Positions 48,455 through 60,700 of a stretch of 64,000 bases of DNA are shown piece after piece. The DNA lies in NCBI RefSeq assembly GCF_032854445.1, contig NW_027018050.1, forward strand, positions 1 through 64,000, given 5' to 3'. The notes below the pieces were generated by a model. The model saw nothing but the letters and a program-made list of their open reading frames with translations, had not been told where the DNA came from and did not search any database. This DNA comes from Liolophura sinensis. Its lineage: Eukaryota; Mollusca; Polyplacophora; Chitonida; Chitonidae. The position numbers and the translations under genes are program-made. The first letter of the stretch is position 1; each line of letters begins with the position of its first letter.

Positions 48455-51199
48455 GTGCCCTTCGGTAGCCCAGAAGACGTCAAATCTTTGGGCTAAGCCC
48501 ATTGAACTCACCCAGCAATTGCCTTACTTCTAAGTGCAAGACAATCTCAATGTCTTTATCTACGTGTAGAAAAACCACACCATTTGTACGTGAGAAACAC
48601 AAGGTTCTTGATACAGTCTGCTGTAAAAAGTACAACTGAACACAGACCCACTTCAGTAAGGTGCCAAAAGATGCGGAATTGAGCCAGGCATCGGCAGCTG
48701 TTGAAAAATTGCAAATTTCCCTGGTTTCCATGGAGTAAGAGCCGTTGCTGTGCACGTGATTATGACATAAATGATCATTCAATTGTCGCTACAGCCAAAC
48801 GTATTGGTCGGAGAGCAACGCGGTTTGCACCATTCGATTTCTCGTCACAAAATACGTCGGATTAGCCTCTTACCAGCAGCACTGGAACAGTTTTCGCACT
48901 TTTGCATTTTTGCCTGGTCTTTTTGTTAATTGAAATCGGCTACACTGTACTCTGTACAATCGCGACTGGTCATTACTATATTCAACTTTTGACTATAAGT
49001 TATGTGCCCTTCGGTAGCCCAGAAGACCTGAAATCTTTGGGCCAAGCCCATTTAACTCACCCAGCAATTGTCTTACTTCTAAGTCCAAGACAATCTCAAT
49101 GTCTTTATCTACGTGTAGAAAAACCACACCATTTGTACGTGAAAAACACAAGGTACTTGATACAGTCTGCTGTAAAAAGTACAACTGACCACAGACCCAC
49201 ATGAATAAGGTGCCAAAAGATGCGGAATTGAGCCAGGCATCGGCAGCTGTTGAAAAATTGCAAATTTCCCTGGTTTCCATGGAGTAAGAGCCGTTGCCGG
49301 GCACGTGATTATGACATAAATGATCATTCAATTGTCGCTACAGCCAAACGTATTGGTCGGAGAGCAACGCGGATTGCACCATTCGATTTCTCGTCACAAA
49401 ATACGTCGGATTAGCCTCTTACCAGCAGCACTGGAACAGTTTTTCCACTTTTGCATTTTTGCCTGGTCTTTTTGTTAATTGAAATCGGCTACACTGTACT
49501 CTGTACAATCGCGACTGGTCATTACTATATTCAACTTTTGACTATAAGTTATGTGCCCTTCGGTAGCCCAGAAGACCTGAAATCTTTGGGCTAAGCCCAT
49601 TTAACTCACCCAGCAATTGTCTTACTTCTAAGTGCAAGACAATCTCAATGTCTTTATCTACGTGTAGAAAAACCAAACCATTTGTACATAAAAAACACGA
49701 GGTACTTGATACAGTCTGCTGTAAAAAGTACAACTAAACACAGACCCACATTTATAAGGTGCCAAAAGATGCGGAATTGGGCCAGGTATCGGCAGCTGTT
49801 GAAAAATTGCCAATTTCCCTGGTTTCCATGGAGTAAGAGCCGTTGCTGTGCACGTGATTATGACATAAATGATCATTCAATTGTCGCTACAGGCAAAAGT
49901 ATTGGTCGGAGAGCAACGCGGTTTGCACCATTCGATTTCTCGTCACAAAATACGTCGGATTAGCCTCTTACCAGCAGCACTGGAACAATTTTTCCAATTT
50001 TGCGTTTTTGCCTGGTCTTTTTGTTAATTGAAATCGGCTACACTGTACTCTGTACAATCGCGACTGGTCATTACTATATTCAACTTTTGACTATAAGTTA
50101 TGTGCCCTTCGGTAGCCCAGAAGACCTGAAATCTTTGGGCTAAGCCCATTTAACTCACCCAGCAATTGCCTTACTTCTAAGTGCAAGACAATCTCAATGT
50201 CTCTATCTACGTGTAGAAAAACCACACCATTTGTACGTGAGAAACACAAGGTACTTGATACAGTCTGCTGTAAAAAGTACAACTGAACACTGACCCACTT
50301 CAGTAAGGTGCCAAAAGATGCGGAATTGAGCCAGGCATCGGCAGCTGTTGAAAAATTGCAAATTTCCCTGGTTTCCATGGAGTAAGAGCCGTTGCCGGGC
50401 ACGTGATTATGACATAAATGATCATTCAATTGTCGCTACAGCCAAACGTATTGGTCGGAGAGCAACGCGGATTGCACCATTCGATTTCTCGTCACAAAAT
50501 ACGTCGGATTAGCCTCTTACCAGCAGCACTGGAACAGTTTTTCCACTTTTGCATTTTTGCCTGGTCTTTTTGTTAATTGAAATCGGCTACACTGTACTCT
50601 GTACAATCGCGACTGGTCATTACTATATTCAACTTTTGACTATAAGTTATGTGCCCTTCGGTAGCCCAGAAGACCTGAAATCTTTGGGCTAAGCCCATTT
50701 AACTCACCCAGCAATTGTCTTACTTCTAAGTGCTAGACAATCTCAATGTCTTTATCTACGTGTAGAAAAACCACACCATTTGTACGTGAGAAACACAAGG
50801 TACTTGATACAGTCTGCTGTAAAAAGTACAACTGACCACAGACCCACATGAATAAGGTGCCAAAAGATGCGGAATTGAGCCAGGCATCGGCAGCTGTTTA
50901 AAAATTGCAAATTTCCCTGGTTTCCATGGAGTAAGAGCCGTTGCCGGGCACGTGATTATGACATAAATGATCATTCAATTGTCGCTACAGCCAAACGTAT
51001 TGGTCGGAGAGCAACGCGGATTGCACCATTCGATTTCTCGTGACAAAATACGTCGGATTAGCCTCTTACCAGCAGCACTGGAACAGTTTTTCCACTTTTG
51101 CATTTTTGCCTGGTCTTTTTGTTAATTGAAATCGGCTACACTGTACTCTGTACAATCGCGACTGGTCATTACTATATTCAACTTTTGACTATAAGTTAT
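48455..51199 (+). repeat. Five-monomer block A-prime, B, C, AB, B; copy 2
   Basis: Anchors are at 48455, 49004, 49553, 50102 and 50651, with subtype order and the agtgctagac mark matching 42414-45160. This copy has accaaaccat in the C monomer, gtctctatc in the AB, and a tgtttaaaaattg change in the last B. Confidence 0.7.
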
Positions 51200-52845
51200 G
51201 TGCCCTTCGGTAGCCCAGAAGACCTGAAATCTTTGGGCTAAGCCCATTTAACTCACCCAGCAATTGTCTTACTTCTAAGTGCAAGACAATCTCAATGTCT
51301 TTATCTACGTGTAGAAAAACCACACCATTTGTACGTGAGAAACACAAGGTACTTGATACAGTCTGCTGTAAAAAGTACAACTGAACACTGACCCACTTCA
51401 GTAAGGTGCCAAAAGATGCGGAATTGAGCCAGGCATCGGCAGCTGTTGAAAAATTGCAAATTTCCCTGGTTTCCATGGAGTAAGAGCCGTTGCTGGGCAC
51501 GTGATTATGACATAAATGATCATTCAATTGTCACTACAGCCAAAAGTATTGGTCGGAGAGCAACGCGGTTTGCACCATTCGATTTCTCGTCACAAAATAC
51601 GTCGGATTAGCCTCTTACCAGCAGCACTGGAACAGTTTTTCCACTTTTGCATTTTTGCCTGGTCTTTTTGTTAATTGAAATCGGCTACACTGTACTCTGT
51701 ACAATCGCGACTGGTCATTACTATATTCAACTTTTGACTATAAGTTATGTGCCCTTCGGTAGCCCAGAAGACCTGAAATCTTTGGGCCAAACCCATTTAA
51801 CTCACCCAGCAATTGTCTTACTTCTCAGTCCAAGACAATCTCAATGTCTTATCTACGTGTAGAAAAACCACACCATTTGTACATAAAAAACACAAGGTAC
51901 TTGATACAGTCTGCTGTAAAAAGTACAACTGACCACAGACCCACATGAATAAGGTGCCAAAAGATGCGGAATTGAGACAGGCATCGGCAGCTGTTGAAAA
52001 ATTGCAAATTTCCCTGGTTTCCATGGAGTAAGAGCCGTTGCCGGGCACGTGATTATGACATAAATGATCATTCAATTGTCGCTACAGCCAAACGTATTGG
52101 TCGGAGAGCAACGCGGATTGCACCATTCGATTTCTCGTCACAAAATACGTCGGATTAGCCTCTTACCAGCAGCACTGGAACAGTTTTTCCACTTTTGCAT
52201 TTTTGCCTGGTCTTTTTGTTAATTGAAATCGGCTACACTGTACTCTGTACAATCGCGACTGGTCATTACTATATTCAACTTTTGACTATAAGTTATGTGC
52301 CCTTCGGTAGCCCAGAAGACCTGAAATCTTTGGGCTAAGCCCATTTAACTCACCCAGCAATTGTCTTACTTCTAAGTGCAAGACAATCTCAATGTCTTTA
52401 TCTACGTGTAGAAAAACCACACCATTTGTACATAAAAAACACAAGGTACTTGATACAGTCTGCTGTAAAAAGTACAACTAAACACAGACCCACATTTATA
52501 AGGTGCCAAAAGATGCGGAATTGGGCCAGGTATCGGCAGCTGTTGAAAAATTGCAAATTTCCCTGGTTTCCATGGAGTAAGAGCCGTTGCTGTGCACGTG
52601 ATTATGACATAAATGATCATTCAATTGTCGCTACAGGCAAAAGTATTGGTCGGAGAGCAACGCGGTTTGCACCATTCGATTTGTAGTCACAAAATACGTC
52701 GGATTAGCCTCTTACCAGCAGCACTGGAACAGTTTTTCCACTTTTGCATTTTTGCCTGGTCTTTTTGTTAATTGAAATCGGCTACACTGTACTCTGTACA
52801 ATCGCGACTGGTCATTACTATATTCAACTTTTGACTATAAGTTAT
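51200..52845 (+). repeat. A-B-C block with 548 bp B monomer, copy 1
   Basis: Anchors are at 51200 (A with a B-type end), 51749 (B) and 52297 (C). The B monomer is 548 bp because one T is missing in caatgtcttatc. It also carries gccaaaccc, cttctcagtcc and ttgagacagg. The same B, with the same missing base, recurs at 55042. The C has gatttgtagtcac, unique to this copy. Confidence 0.8.
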
Positions 52846-53394
52846 GTGCCCTTCGGTAGCCCAGAAGACGTCAAATCTTTGGGCTAAGCCCATTTAACTC
52901 ACCCAGCAATTGTCTTAATTCTAAGTCCAAGACAATCTCAATGTCTTTATCTACGTGTAGAAAAACCACACCATTTGTACATAAAAAACACAAGGTACTT
53001 GATACAGTCTGCTGTAAAAAGTACAACTGACCACAGACCCAAATGAATAAGGTGCCAAAAGATGCGGAATTGGGCCAGGCATCGGCAGCTGTTGAAAAAT
53101 TGCAAATTTCCCTGGTTTCCATGGAGTAAGAGCCGTTGCCGGGCACGTGATTATGACATAAATGATCATTCAATTGTCGCTACAGCCAAACGTATTGGTC
53201 GGAGAGCAACGCGGATTGCACCATTCGATTTCTCGTCACAAAATACGTCGGATTAGCCTCTTACCAGCAGCACTGGAACAGTTTTTCCACTTTTGCATTT
53301 TGGCCTGGTCTTTTTGTTAATTGAAATCGGCTACACTGTACTCTGTACAATCGCGACTGGTCATTACTATATTCAACTTTTGACTATAAGTTAT
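52846..53394 (+). repeat. Single-monomer tandem duplication, copy 1 (type B)
   Basis: Compared base by base with the next monomer, it differs at one position (cccaaatgaat here, cccacatgaat next). Both share the private cttaattct, attgggccaggcatc and cattttggcctgg. Confidence 0.9.
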
Positions 53395-53943
53395 GTGCCC
53401 TTCGGTAGCCCAGAAGACGTCAAATCTTTGGGCTAAGCCCATTTAACTCACCCAGCAATTGTCTTAATTCTAAGTCCAAGACAATCTCAATGTCTTTATC
53501 TACGTGTAGAAAAACCACACCATTTGTACATAAAAAACACAAGGTACTTGATACAGTCTGCTGTAAAAAGTACAACTGACCACAGACCCACATGAATAAG
53601 GTGCCAAAAGATGCGGAATTGGGCCAGGCATCGGCAGCTGTTGAAAAATTGCAAATTTCCCTGGTTTCCATGGAGTAAGAGCCGTTGCCGGGCACGTGAT
53701 TATGACATAAATGATCATTCAATTGTCGCTACAGCCAAACGTATTGGTCGGAGAGCAACGCGGATTGCACCATTCGATTTCTCGTCACAAAATACGTCGG
53801 ATTAGCCTCTTACCAGCAGCACTGGAACAGTTTTTCCACTTTTGCATTTTGGCCTGGTCTTTTTGTTAATTGAAATCGGCTACACTGTACTCTGTACAAT
53901 CGCGACTGGTCATTACTATATTCAACTTTTGACTATAAGTTAT
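53395..53943 (+). repeat. Single-monomer tandem duplication, copy 2 (type B)
   Basis: Near-identical to the preceding 549 bp, with one substitution. A related B with cttaattct lies at 58335 but lacks the attgggccagg mark, so this adjacent pair is the youngest duplication visible in the window. Confidence 0.9.
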
Positions 53944-54492
53944 GTGCCCTTCGGTAGCCCAGAAGACCTGAAATCTTTGGGCTAAGCCCATTTAACTCAC
54001 CCAGCAATTGTCTTACTTCTAAGTGCAAGACAATCTCAATGTCTCTATGTACGTGTAGAAAAACCACACCATTTGTACATAAAAAACACAAGGTACTTGA
54101 TACAGTCTGCTGTAAAAAGTACAACTAAACACTGACCCACATTTATAAGGTGCCAAAAGATGCGGAATTGGGCCAGGTATCGGCAGCTGTTGAAAAATTG
54201 CAAATTTCCCTGGTTTCCATGGAGTAAGAGCCGTTGCTGTGCACGTGATTATGACATAAATGATCATTCAATTGTCGCTACAGGCAAAAGTATTGGTCGG
54301 AGAGCAACGCGGTTTGCACCATTCGATTTCTCGTCACAAAATACGTCGGATTAGCCTCTTACCAGCAGCACTGGAACAATTTTTCCAATTTTGCGTTTTT
54401 GCCTGGTCTTTTTGTTAATTGAAATCGGCTACACTGTACTCTGTACAATCGCGACTGGTCATTACTATATTCAACTTTTGACTATAAGTTAT
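53944..54492 (+). repeat. Type C monomer, late allele
   Basis: C head reading aaacactgaccc with ttataagg and tgtgcacgtg, but with attgcaaattt where C monomers before 52 kb have attgccaattt, and acacaagg where they have acacgagg. It has the private gtctctatgtacg. Confidence 0.8.
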
Positions 54493-56138
54493 GTGCCCTT
54501 CGGTAGCCCAGAAGACCTGAAATCTTTGGGCTAAGCCCATTTAACTCACCCAGCAATTGCCTTACTTCTAAGTGCAAGAGAATCTCAATGTCTCTATCTA
54601 CGTGTAGAAAAACCACACCATTTGTACGTGAGAAACACAAGGTACTTGATACAGTCTGCTGTAAAAAGTACAACTGAACACTGACCCACTTCAGTAAGGT
54701 GCCAAAAGATGCGGAATTGAGCCAGGCATCGGCAGCTGTTAAAAAATTGCAAATTTCCCTGGTTTCCATGGAGTAAGAGCCGTTGCTGGGCACGTGATTA
54801 TGACATAAATGATCATTCAATTGTCACTACAGCCAAAAGTATTGGTCGGAGAGCAACGCGGACTGCACCATTCGATTTCTCGTCACAAAATACGTCGGAT
54901 TAGCCTCTTACCAGCAGCACTGGAACAGTTTTCGCACTTTTGCATTTTTGCCTGGTCTTTTTGTTAATTGAAATCGGCTACACTGTACTCTGTACAATCG
55001 CGACTGGTCATTACTATATTCAACTTTTGACTATAAGTTATGTGCCCTTCGGTAGCCCAGAAGACCTGAAATCTTTGGGCCAAACCCATTTAACTCACCC
55101 AGCAATTGTCTTACTTCTCAGTCCAAGACAATCTCAATGTCTTATCTACGTGTAGAAAAACCACACCATTTGTACATAAAAAACACAAGGTACTTGATAC
55201 AGTCTGCTGTAAAAAGTACAACTGACCACAGACCCACATGAATAAGGTGCCAAAAGATGCGGAATTGAGACAGGCATCGTCAGCTGTTGAAAAATTGCAA
55301 ATTTCCCTGGTTTCCATGGAGTAAGAGCCGTTGCCGGGCACGTGATTATGACATAAATGATCATTCAATTGTCGCTACAGCCAAACGTATTGGTCGGAGA
55401 GCAACGCGGATTGCACCATTCGATTTCTCGTCACAAAATACGTCGGATTAGCCTCTTACCAGCAGCACTGGAACAGTTTTTCCACTTTTGCATTTTTGCC
55501 TGGTCTTTTTGTTAATTGAAATCGGCTACACTGTACTCTGTACAATCGCGACTGGTCATTACTATATTCAACTTTTGACTATAAGTTATGTGCCCTTCGG
55601 TAGCCCAGAAGACCTGAAATCTTTGGGCTAAGCCCATTTAACTCACCCAGCAATTGTCTTACTTCTAAGTGCAAGACAATCTCAATGTCTTTATCTACGT
55701 GTAGAAAAACCACACCATTTGTACATAAAAAACACAAGGTACTTGATACAGTCTGCTGTAAAAAGTACAACTAAACACAGACCCACATTTATAAGGTGCC
55801 AAAAGATGCGGAATTGGGCCAGGTATCGGCAGCTGTTGAAAAATTGCAAATTTCCCTGGTTTCCATGGAGTAAGAGCCGTTGCTGTGCACGTGATTATGA
55901 CATAAATGATCATTCAATTGTCGCTACAGGCAAAAGTATTGGTCGGAGAGCAACGCGGTTTGCACCATTCGATTTCTCGTCACAAAATACGTCAGATTAG
56001 CCTCTTACCAGCAGCACTGGAACAATTTTTCCACTTTTGCATTTTTGCCTGGTCTTTTTGTTAATTGAAATCGGCTACACTGTACTCTGTACAATCGCGA
56101 CTGGTCATTACTATATTCAACTTTTGACTATAAGTTAT
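54493..56138 (+). repeat. A-B-C block with 548 bp B monomer, copy 2
   Basis: Anchors are at 54493 (A, gtctctatc and ctgttaaaaaattg, gcggactgcacc), 55042 (B with the same one-T deletion, gccaaaccc, cttctcagtcc and ttgagacagg as 51749) and 55590 (C, late allele). The B-C part sits 3293 bp after its partner. The A differs, so the duplicated unit is at least B-C. Confidence 0.8.
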
Positions 56139-57236
56139 GTGCCCTTCGGTAGCCCAGAAGACCTGAAATCTTTGGGCTAAGCCCATTTAACTCACCCAGC
56201 AATTGCCTTACTTCTAAGTGCAAGACAATCTCAATGTCTTTATCTACGTGTAGAAAAACCACACCATTTGTACGTGAGAAACACAAGGTACTTAATAGAG
56301 TCTGCTGTAAAAAGTAAAACTGAACACTGACCCACTTCAGTAAGGTGCCAAAAGATGCGGAATTGAGCCAGGCATCGGCAGCTGTTGAAAAATTGCAAAT
56401 TTCCCTGGTTTCCATGGAGTAAGAGCCGTTGCCGGGCACGTGATTATGACATAAATGATCATTCAATTGTCGCTACAGCCAAACGTATTGGTCGGAGAGC
56501 AACGCGGATTGCACCATTCGATTTCTCGTCACAAAATACGTCGGATTAGCCTCTTACCAGCAGCACTGGAACAGTTTTTCCACTTTTGCATTTTTGCCTG
56601 GTCTTTTTGTTAATTGAAATCGGCTACACTGTACTCTGTACAATCGCGACTGGTCATTACTATATTCAACTTTTGACTATAAGTTATGTGCCCTTCGGTA
56701 GCCCAGAAGACCTGAAATCTTTGGGCTAAGCCCATTTAACTCACCCAGCAATTGTCTTACTTCTAAGTGCAAGACAATCTCAATGTCTTTATCTACGTGT
56801 AGAAAAACCACACCATTTGTACATAAAAAACACAAGGTACTTGATACAGTCTGCTGTAAAAAGTACAACTAAACACAGACCCACATTTATAAGGTGCCAA
56901 AAGATGCGGAATTGGGCTAGGTATCGGCAGCTGTTGAAAAATTGCAAATTTCCCTGGTTTCCATGGAGTAAGAGCCGTTGCTGTGCACGTGATTATGACA
57001 TAAATGATCATTCAATTGTCGCTACAGGCAAAAGTATTGGTCGGAGAGCAACGCGGTTTGCACCATTCGATTTGTCGTCACAAAATACGTCGGATTAGCC
57101 TCTTACCAGCAGCACTGGAACAGTTTTTCCACTTTTGCATTTTTGCCTGGTCTTTTTGTTAATTGAAATCGGCTACACTGTACTCTGTACAATCGCGACT
57201 GGTCATTACTATATTAAACTTTTGACTATAAGTTAT
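56139..57236 (+). repeat. Monomers AB and C
   Basis: The monomer at 56139 is AB with private cttaatagag and aaaagtaaaac. The monomer at 56688 is C (late allele, gggctaggtatc) with gatttgtcg and a B-type end. Confidence 0.8.
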
Positions 57237-57785
57237 GTGCCCTTCGGTAGCCCAGAAGACCTGAAATCTTTGGGCTAAGCCCATTTAACTCACCCAGCAA
57301 TTGTCTTACTTCTAAGTCCAAGACAATCTCAATGTCTTTATCTACGTGTAGAAAAACCACACCATTTGTACATAAAAAACACAAGGTACTTGATACAGTC
57401 TGCTGTAAAAAGTACAACTAAACAGTGACCCACATTTATAAGGTGCCAAAAGATGTGGAATTGGGCCAGGCATCGGCGGCTGTTAAAAAATTGCAAATAT
57501 CCCTGGTTTCCATGGAGTAAGAGCCGTTGCTGGGCACGTGATTATGACATCAATATTCATTGATTTGTCGCTACAGCCAAAAGTATTGGTCGGAGAGCAA
57601 GGCGGTTTGCACCATTCGATTTCTCGTCACAAAATACGTCGGATTAGTCTCTTACTAGCAGCACTGGAACAGTTTTTCCACTTTTGCATTTTTGCCTGGT
57701 CTTTTTGTTAATTGAAATCGGCTACACTGTACTCTGTACAATCGCGACTGGTCATTACTATATTCAACTTTTGACTATAAGTTAT
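57237..57785 (+). repeat. Most divergent monomer, three-way mosaic
   Basis: The head is C (ttataagg), the middle is A-like (aaatatccc, tgctgggcacgtg, gcaaggcgg) and the end is B (tttttccac). It has many private changes: atattaaac just upstream, aaacagtgaccc, gatgtggaattg, cggcggctgtt, gacatcaatattcattgatttg, and tagtctcttactagc. The change at 57551-57566 destroys the AATGATCATT palindrome kept in essentially all other monomers. Its length is still 549. Confidence 0.85.
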
Positions 57786-60700
57786 GTGCCCTTCGGTAGC
57801 CCAGAAGACCTGAAATCTTTGGGCTAAGCCCATTTAACTCACCCAGCAATTGCCTTACTTCTAAGTGCAAGACAATCTCAATGTCTTTATCTACGTGTAG
57901 AAAAACCACACCATTTGTACATGAAAAACACAAGGTACTTGATACAGTCTGCTGTAAAAAGTACAACTGAACACTGACTCACTTCAGTAAGGTGCCAAAA
58001 GATGCGGAATTGAGCCAGGCATCGGCAGCTGTTGAAAAATTGCCAATTTCCCTGGTTTCCATGGAGTAAGAGCCGTTGCTGGGCACGTGATTATGACATA
58101 AATGATCATTCAATTGTCACTACAGCCAAAAGTATTGGTCGGAGAGCAACGCGGTTTGCACCATTCGATTTCTCGTCACAAAATACGTCGGATTAGCCTC
58201 TTACCAGCAGCACTGGAACAGTTTTTCCACTTTTGCATTTTTACCTGGTCTTTTTGTTAATTGAAATCGGCTACACTGTACTCTGTACAATCGCGACTGG
58301 TCATTACTATATTCAACTTTTGACTATAAGTTATGTGCCCTTCGGTAGCCCAGAAGACGTCAAATCTTTGGGCTAAGCCCATTTAACTCACCCAGCAATT
58401 GTCTTAATTCTAAGTCCAAGACAATCTCAATGTCTTTATCTACGTGTAGAAAAACCACACCATTTGTACATAAAAAACACAAGGTACTTGATACAGTCTG
58501 CTGTAAAAAGTACAACTGACCACAGACCCACATGAATAAGGTGCCAAAAGATGCGGAATTGAGCCAGGCATCGGCAGCTGTTGAAAAATTGCAAATTTCC
58601 CTGGTTTCCATGGAGTAAGAGCCGTTGCCGGGCACGTGATTATGACATAAATGATCATTCAATTGTCGCTACAGCCAAACGTATTGGTCGGAGAGCAACG
58701 CGGATTGCACCATTCGATTTCTCGTCACAAAATACGTCGGATTAGCCTCTTACCAGCAGCACTGGAACAGTTTTTCCACTTTTGCATTTTTGCCTGGTCT
58801 TTTTGTTAATTGAAATCGGCTACACTGTACTCTGTACAATCGCGACTGGTCATTACTATATTCAACTTTTGACTATAAGTTATGTGCCCTTCGGTAGCCC
58901 AGAAGACCTGAAATCTTTGGGCTAAGCCCATTTAACTCACCCAGCAATTGCCTTACTTCTAAGTGCAAGACAATCTCAATGTCTCTATCTACGTGTAGAA
59001 AAACCACACCATTTGTACGTGAGAAACACAAGGTACTTGATACAGTCTGCTGTAAAAAGTACAACTGAACACTGACCCACTTCAGTAAGGTGCCAAAAGA
59101 TGCGGAATTGAGCCAGGCATCGGCAGCTGTTAAAAAATTGCAAATTTCCCTGGTTTCCATGGAGTAAGAGCCGTTGCTGGGCACGTGATTATGACATAAA
59201 TGATCATTCAATTGTCACTACAGCCAAAAGTATTGGTCGGAGAGCAACGCGGATTGCACCATTCGATTTCTCGTCACAAAATACGTCGGATTAGCCTCTT
59301 ACCAGCAGCACTGGAACAGTTTTTCCACTTTTGCATTTTTGCCTGGTCTTTTTGTTAATTGAAATCGGCTACACTGTACTCTGTACAATCGCGACTGGTC
59401 ATTACTATATTCAACTTTTGACTATAAGTTATGTGCCCTTCGGTAGCCCAGAAGACCTGAAATCTTTGGGCTAAGCCCATTTAACTCACCCAGCAATTGT
59501 CTTACTTCTAAGTGCAAGACAATCTCAATGTCTTTATCTACGTGTAGAAAAACCACACCATTTGTACATAAAAAACACAAGGTACTTGATACAGTCTGCT
59601 GTAAAAAGTACAACTAAACACAGACCCACATTTATAAGGTGCCAAAAGATGCGGAATTGGGCCAGGTATCGGCAGCTGTTGAAAAATTGCAAATTTCCCT
59701 GGTTTCCATGGAGTAAGAGCCGTTGCTGTGCACGTGATTATGACATAAATGATCATTCAATTGTCGCTACAGGCAAAAGTATTGGTCGGAGAGCAACGCG
59801 GTTTGCACCATTTGATTTCTCGTCACAAAATACGTCGGATTAGCCTCTTACCAGCAGCACTGGAACAATTTTTCCAATTTTGCGTTTTTGCCTGGTCTTT
59901 TTGTTAATTGAAATCGGCTACACTGTACTCTGTACAATCGCGACTGGTCATTACTATATTCAACTTTTGACTATAAGTTATGTGCCCTTCGGTAGCCCAG
60001 AAGACCTGAAATCTTTGGGCTAAGCCCATTTAACTCACCCAGCAATTGCCTTACTTCTAAGTGCAAGACAATCTCAATGTCTTTATCTACGTGTAGAAAA
60101 ACCACACCATTTGTACGTGAGAAACACAAGGTACTTGATACAGTCTGCTGTAAAAAGTAAAACTGAACAATGACCTACTTCAGTAAGGTGCCAAAAGATG
60201 CGGAATTGAGCCAGGCATCGGCAGCTGTTGAAAAATTGCAAATTTCCCTGGTTTCCATGGAGTAAGAGCCGTTGCTGGGCACGTGATTATGACATAAATG
60301 ATCATTCAATTGTCACTACAGCCAAAAGTATTGGTCGGAGAGCAACGCGGATTGCACCATTCGATTTCTCGTCACAAAATACGTCGGATTAGCCTCTTAC
60401 CAGCAGCACTGGAACAGTTTTTCCACTTTTGCATTTTTGCCTGGTCTTTTTGTTAATTGAAATCGGCTACACTGTACTCTGTACAATCGCGACTGGTCAT
60501 TACTATATTCAACTTTTGACTATAAGTTATGTGCCCTTCGGTAGCCCAGAAGACCTGAAATCTTTGGGCTAAGCCCATTTAACTCACCCAGCAATTGTCT
60601 TACTTCTAAGTGCAAGACAATCTCAATGTCTTTATCTACGTGTAGAAAAACCACACCATTTGTACATAAAAAACACAAGGTACTTGATACAGTCCTGCTG

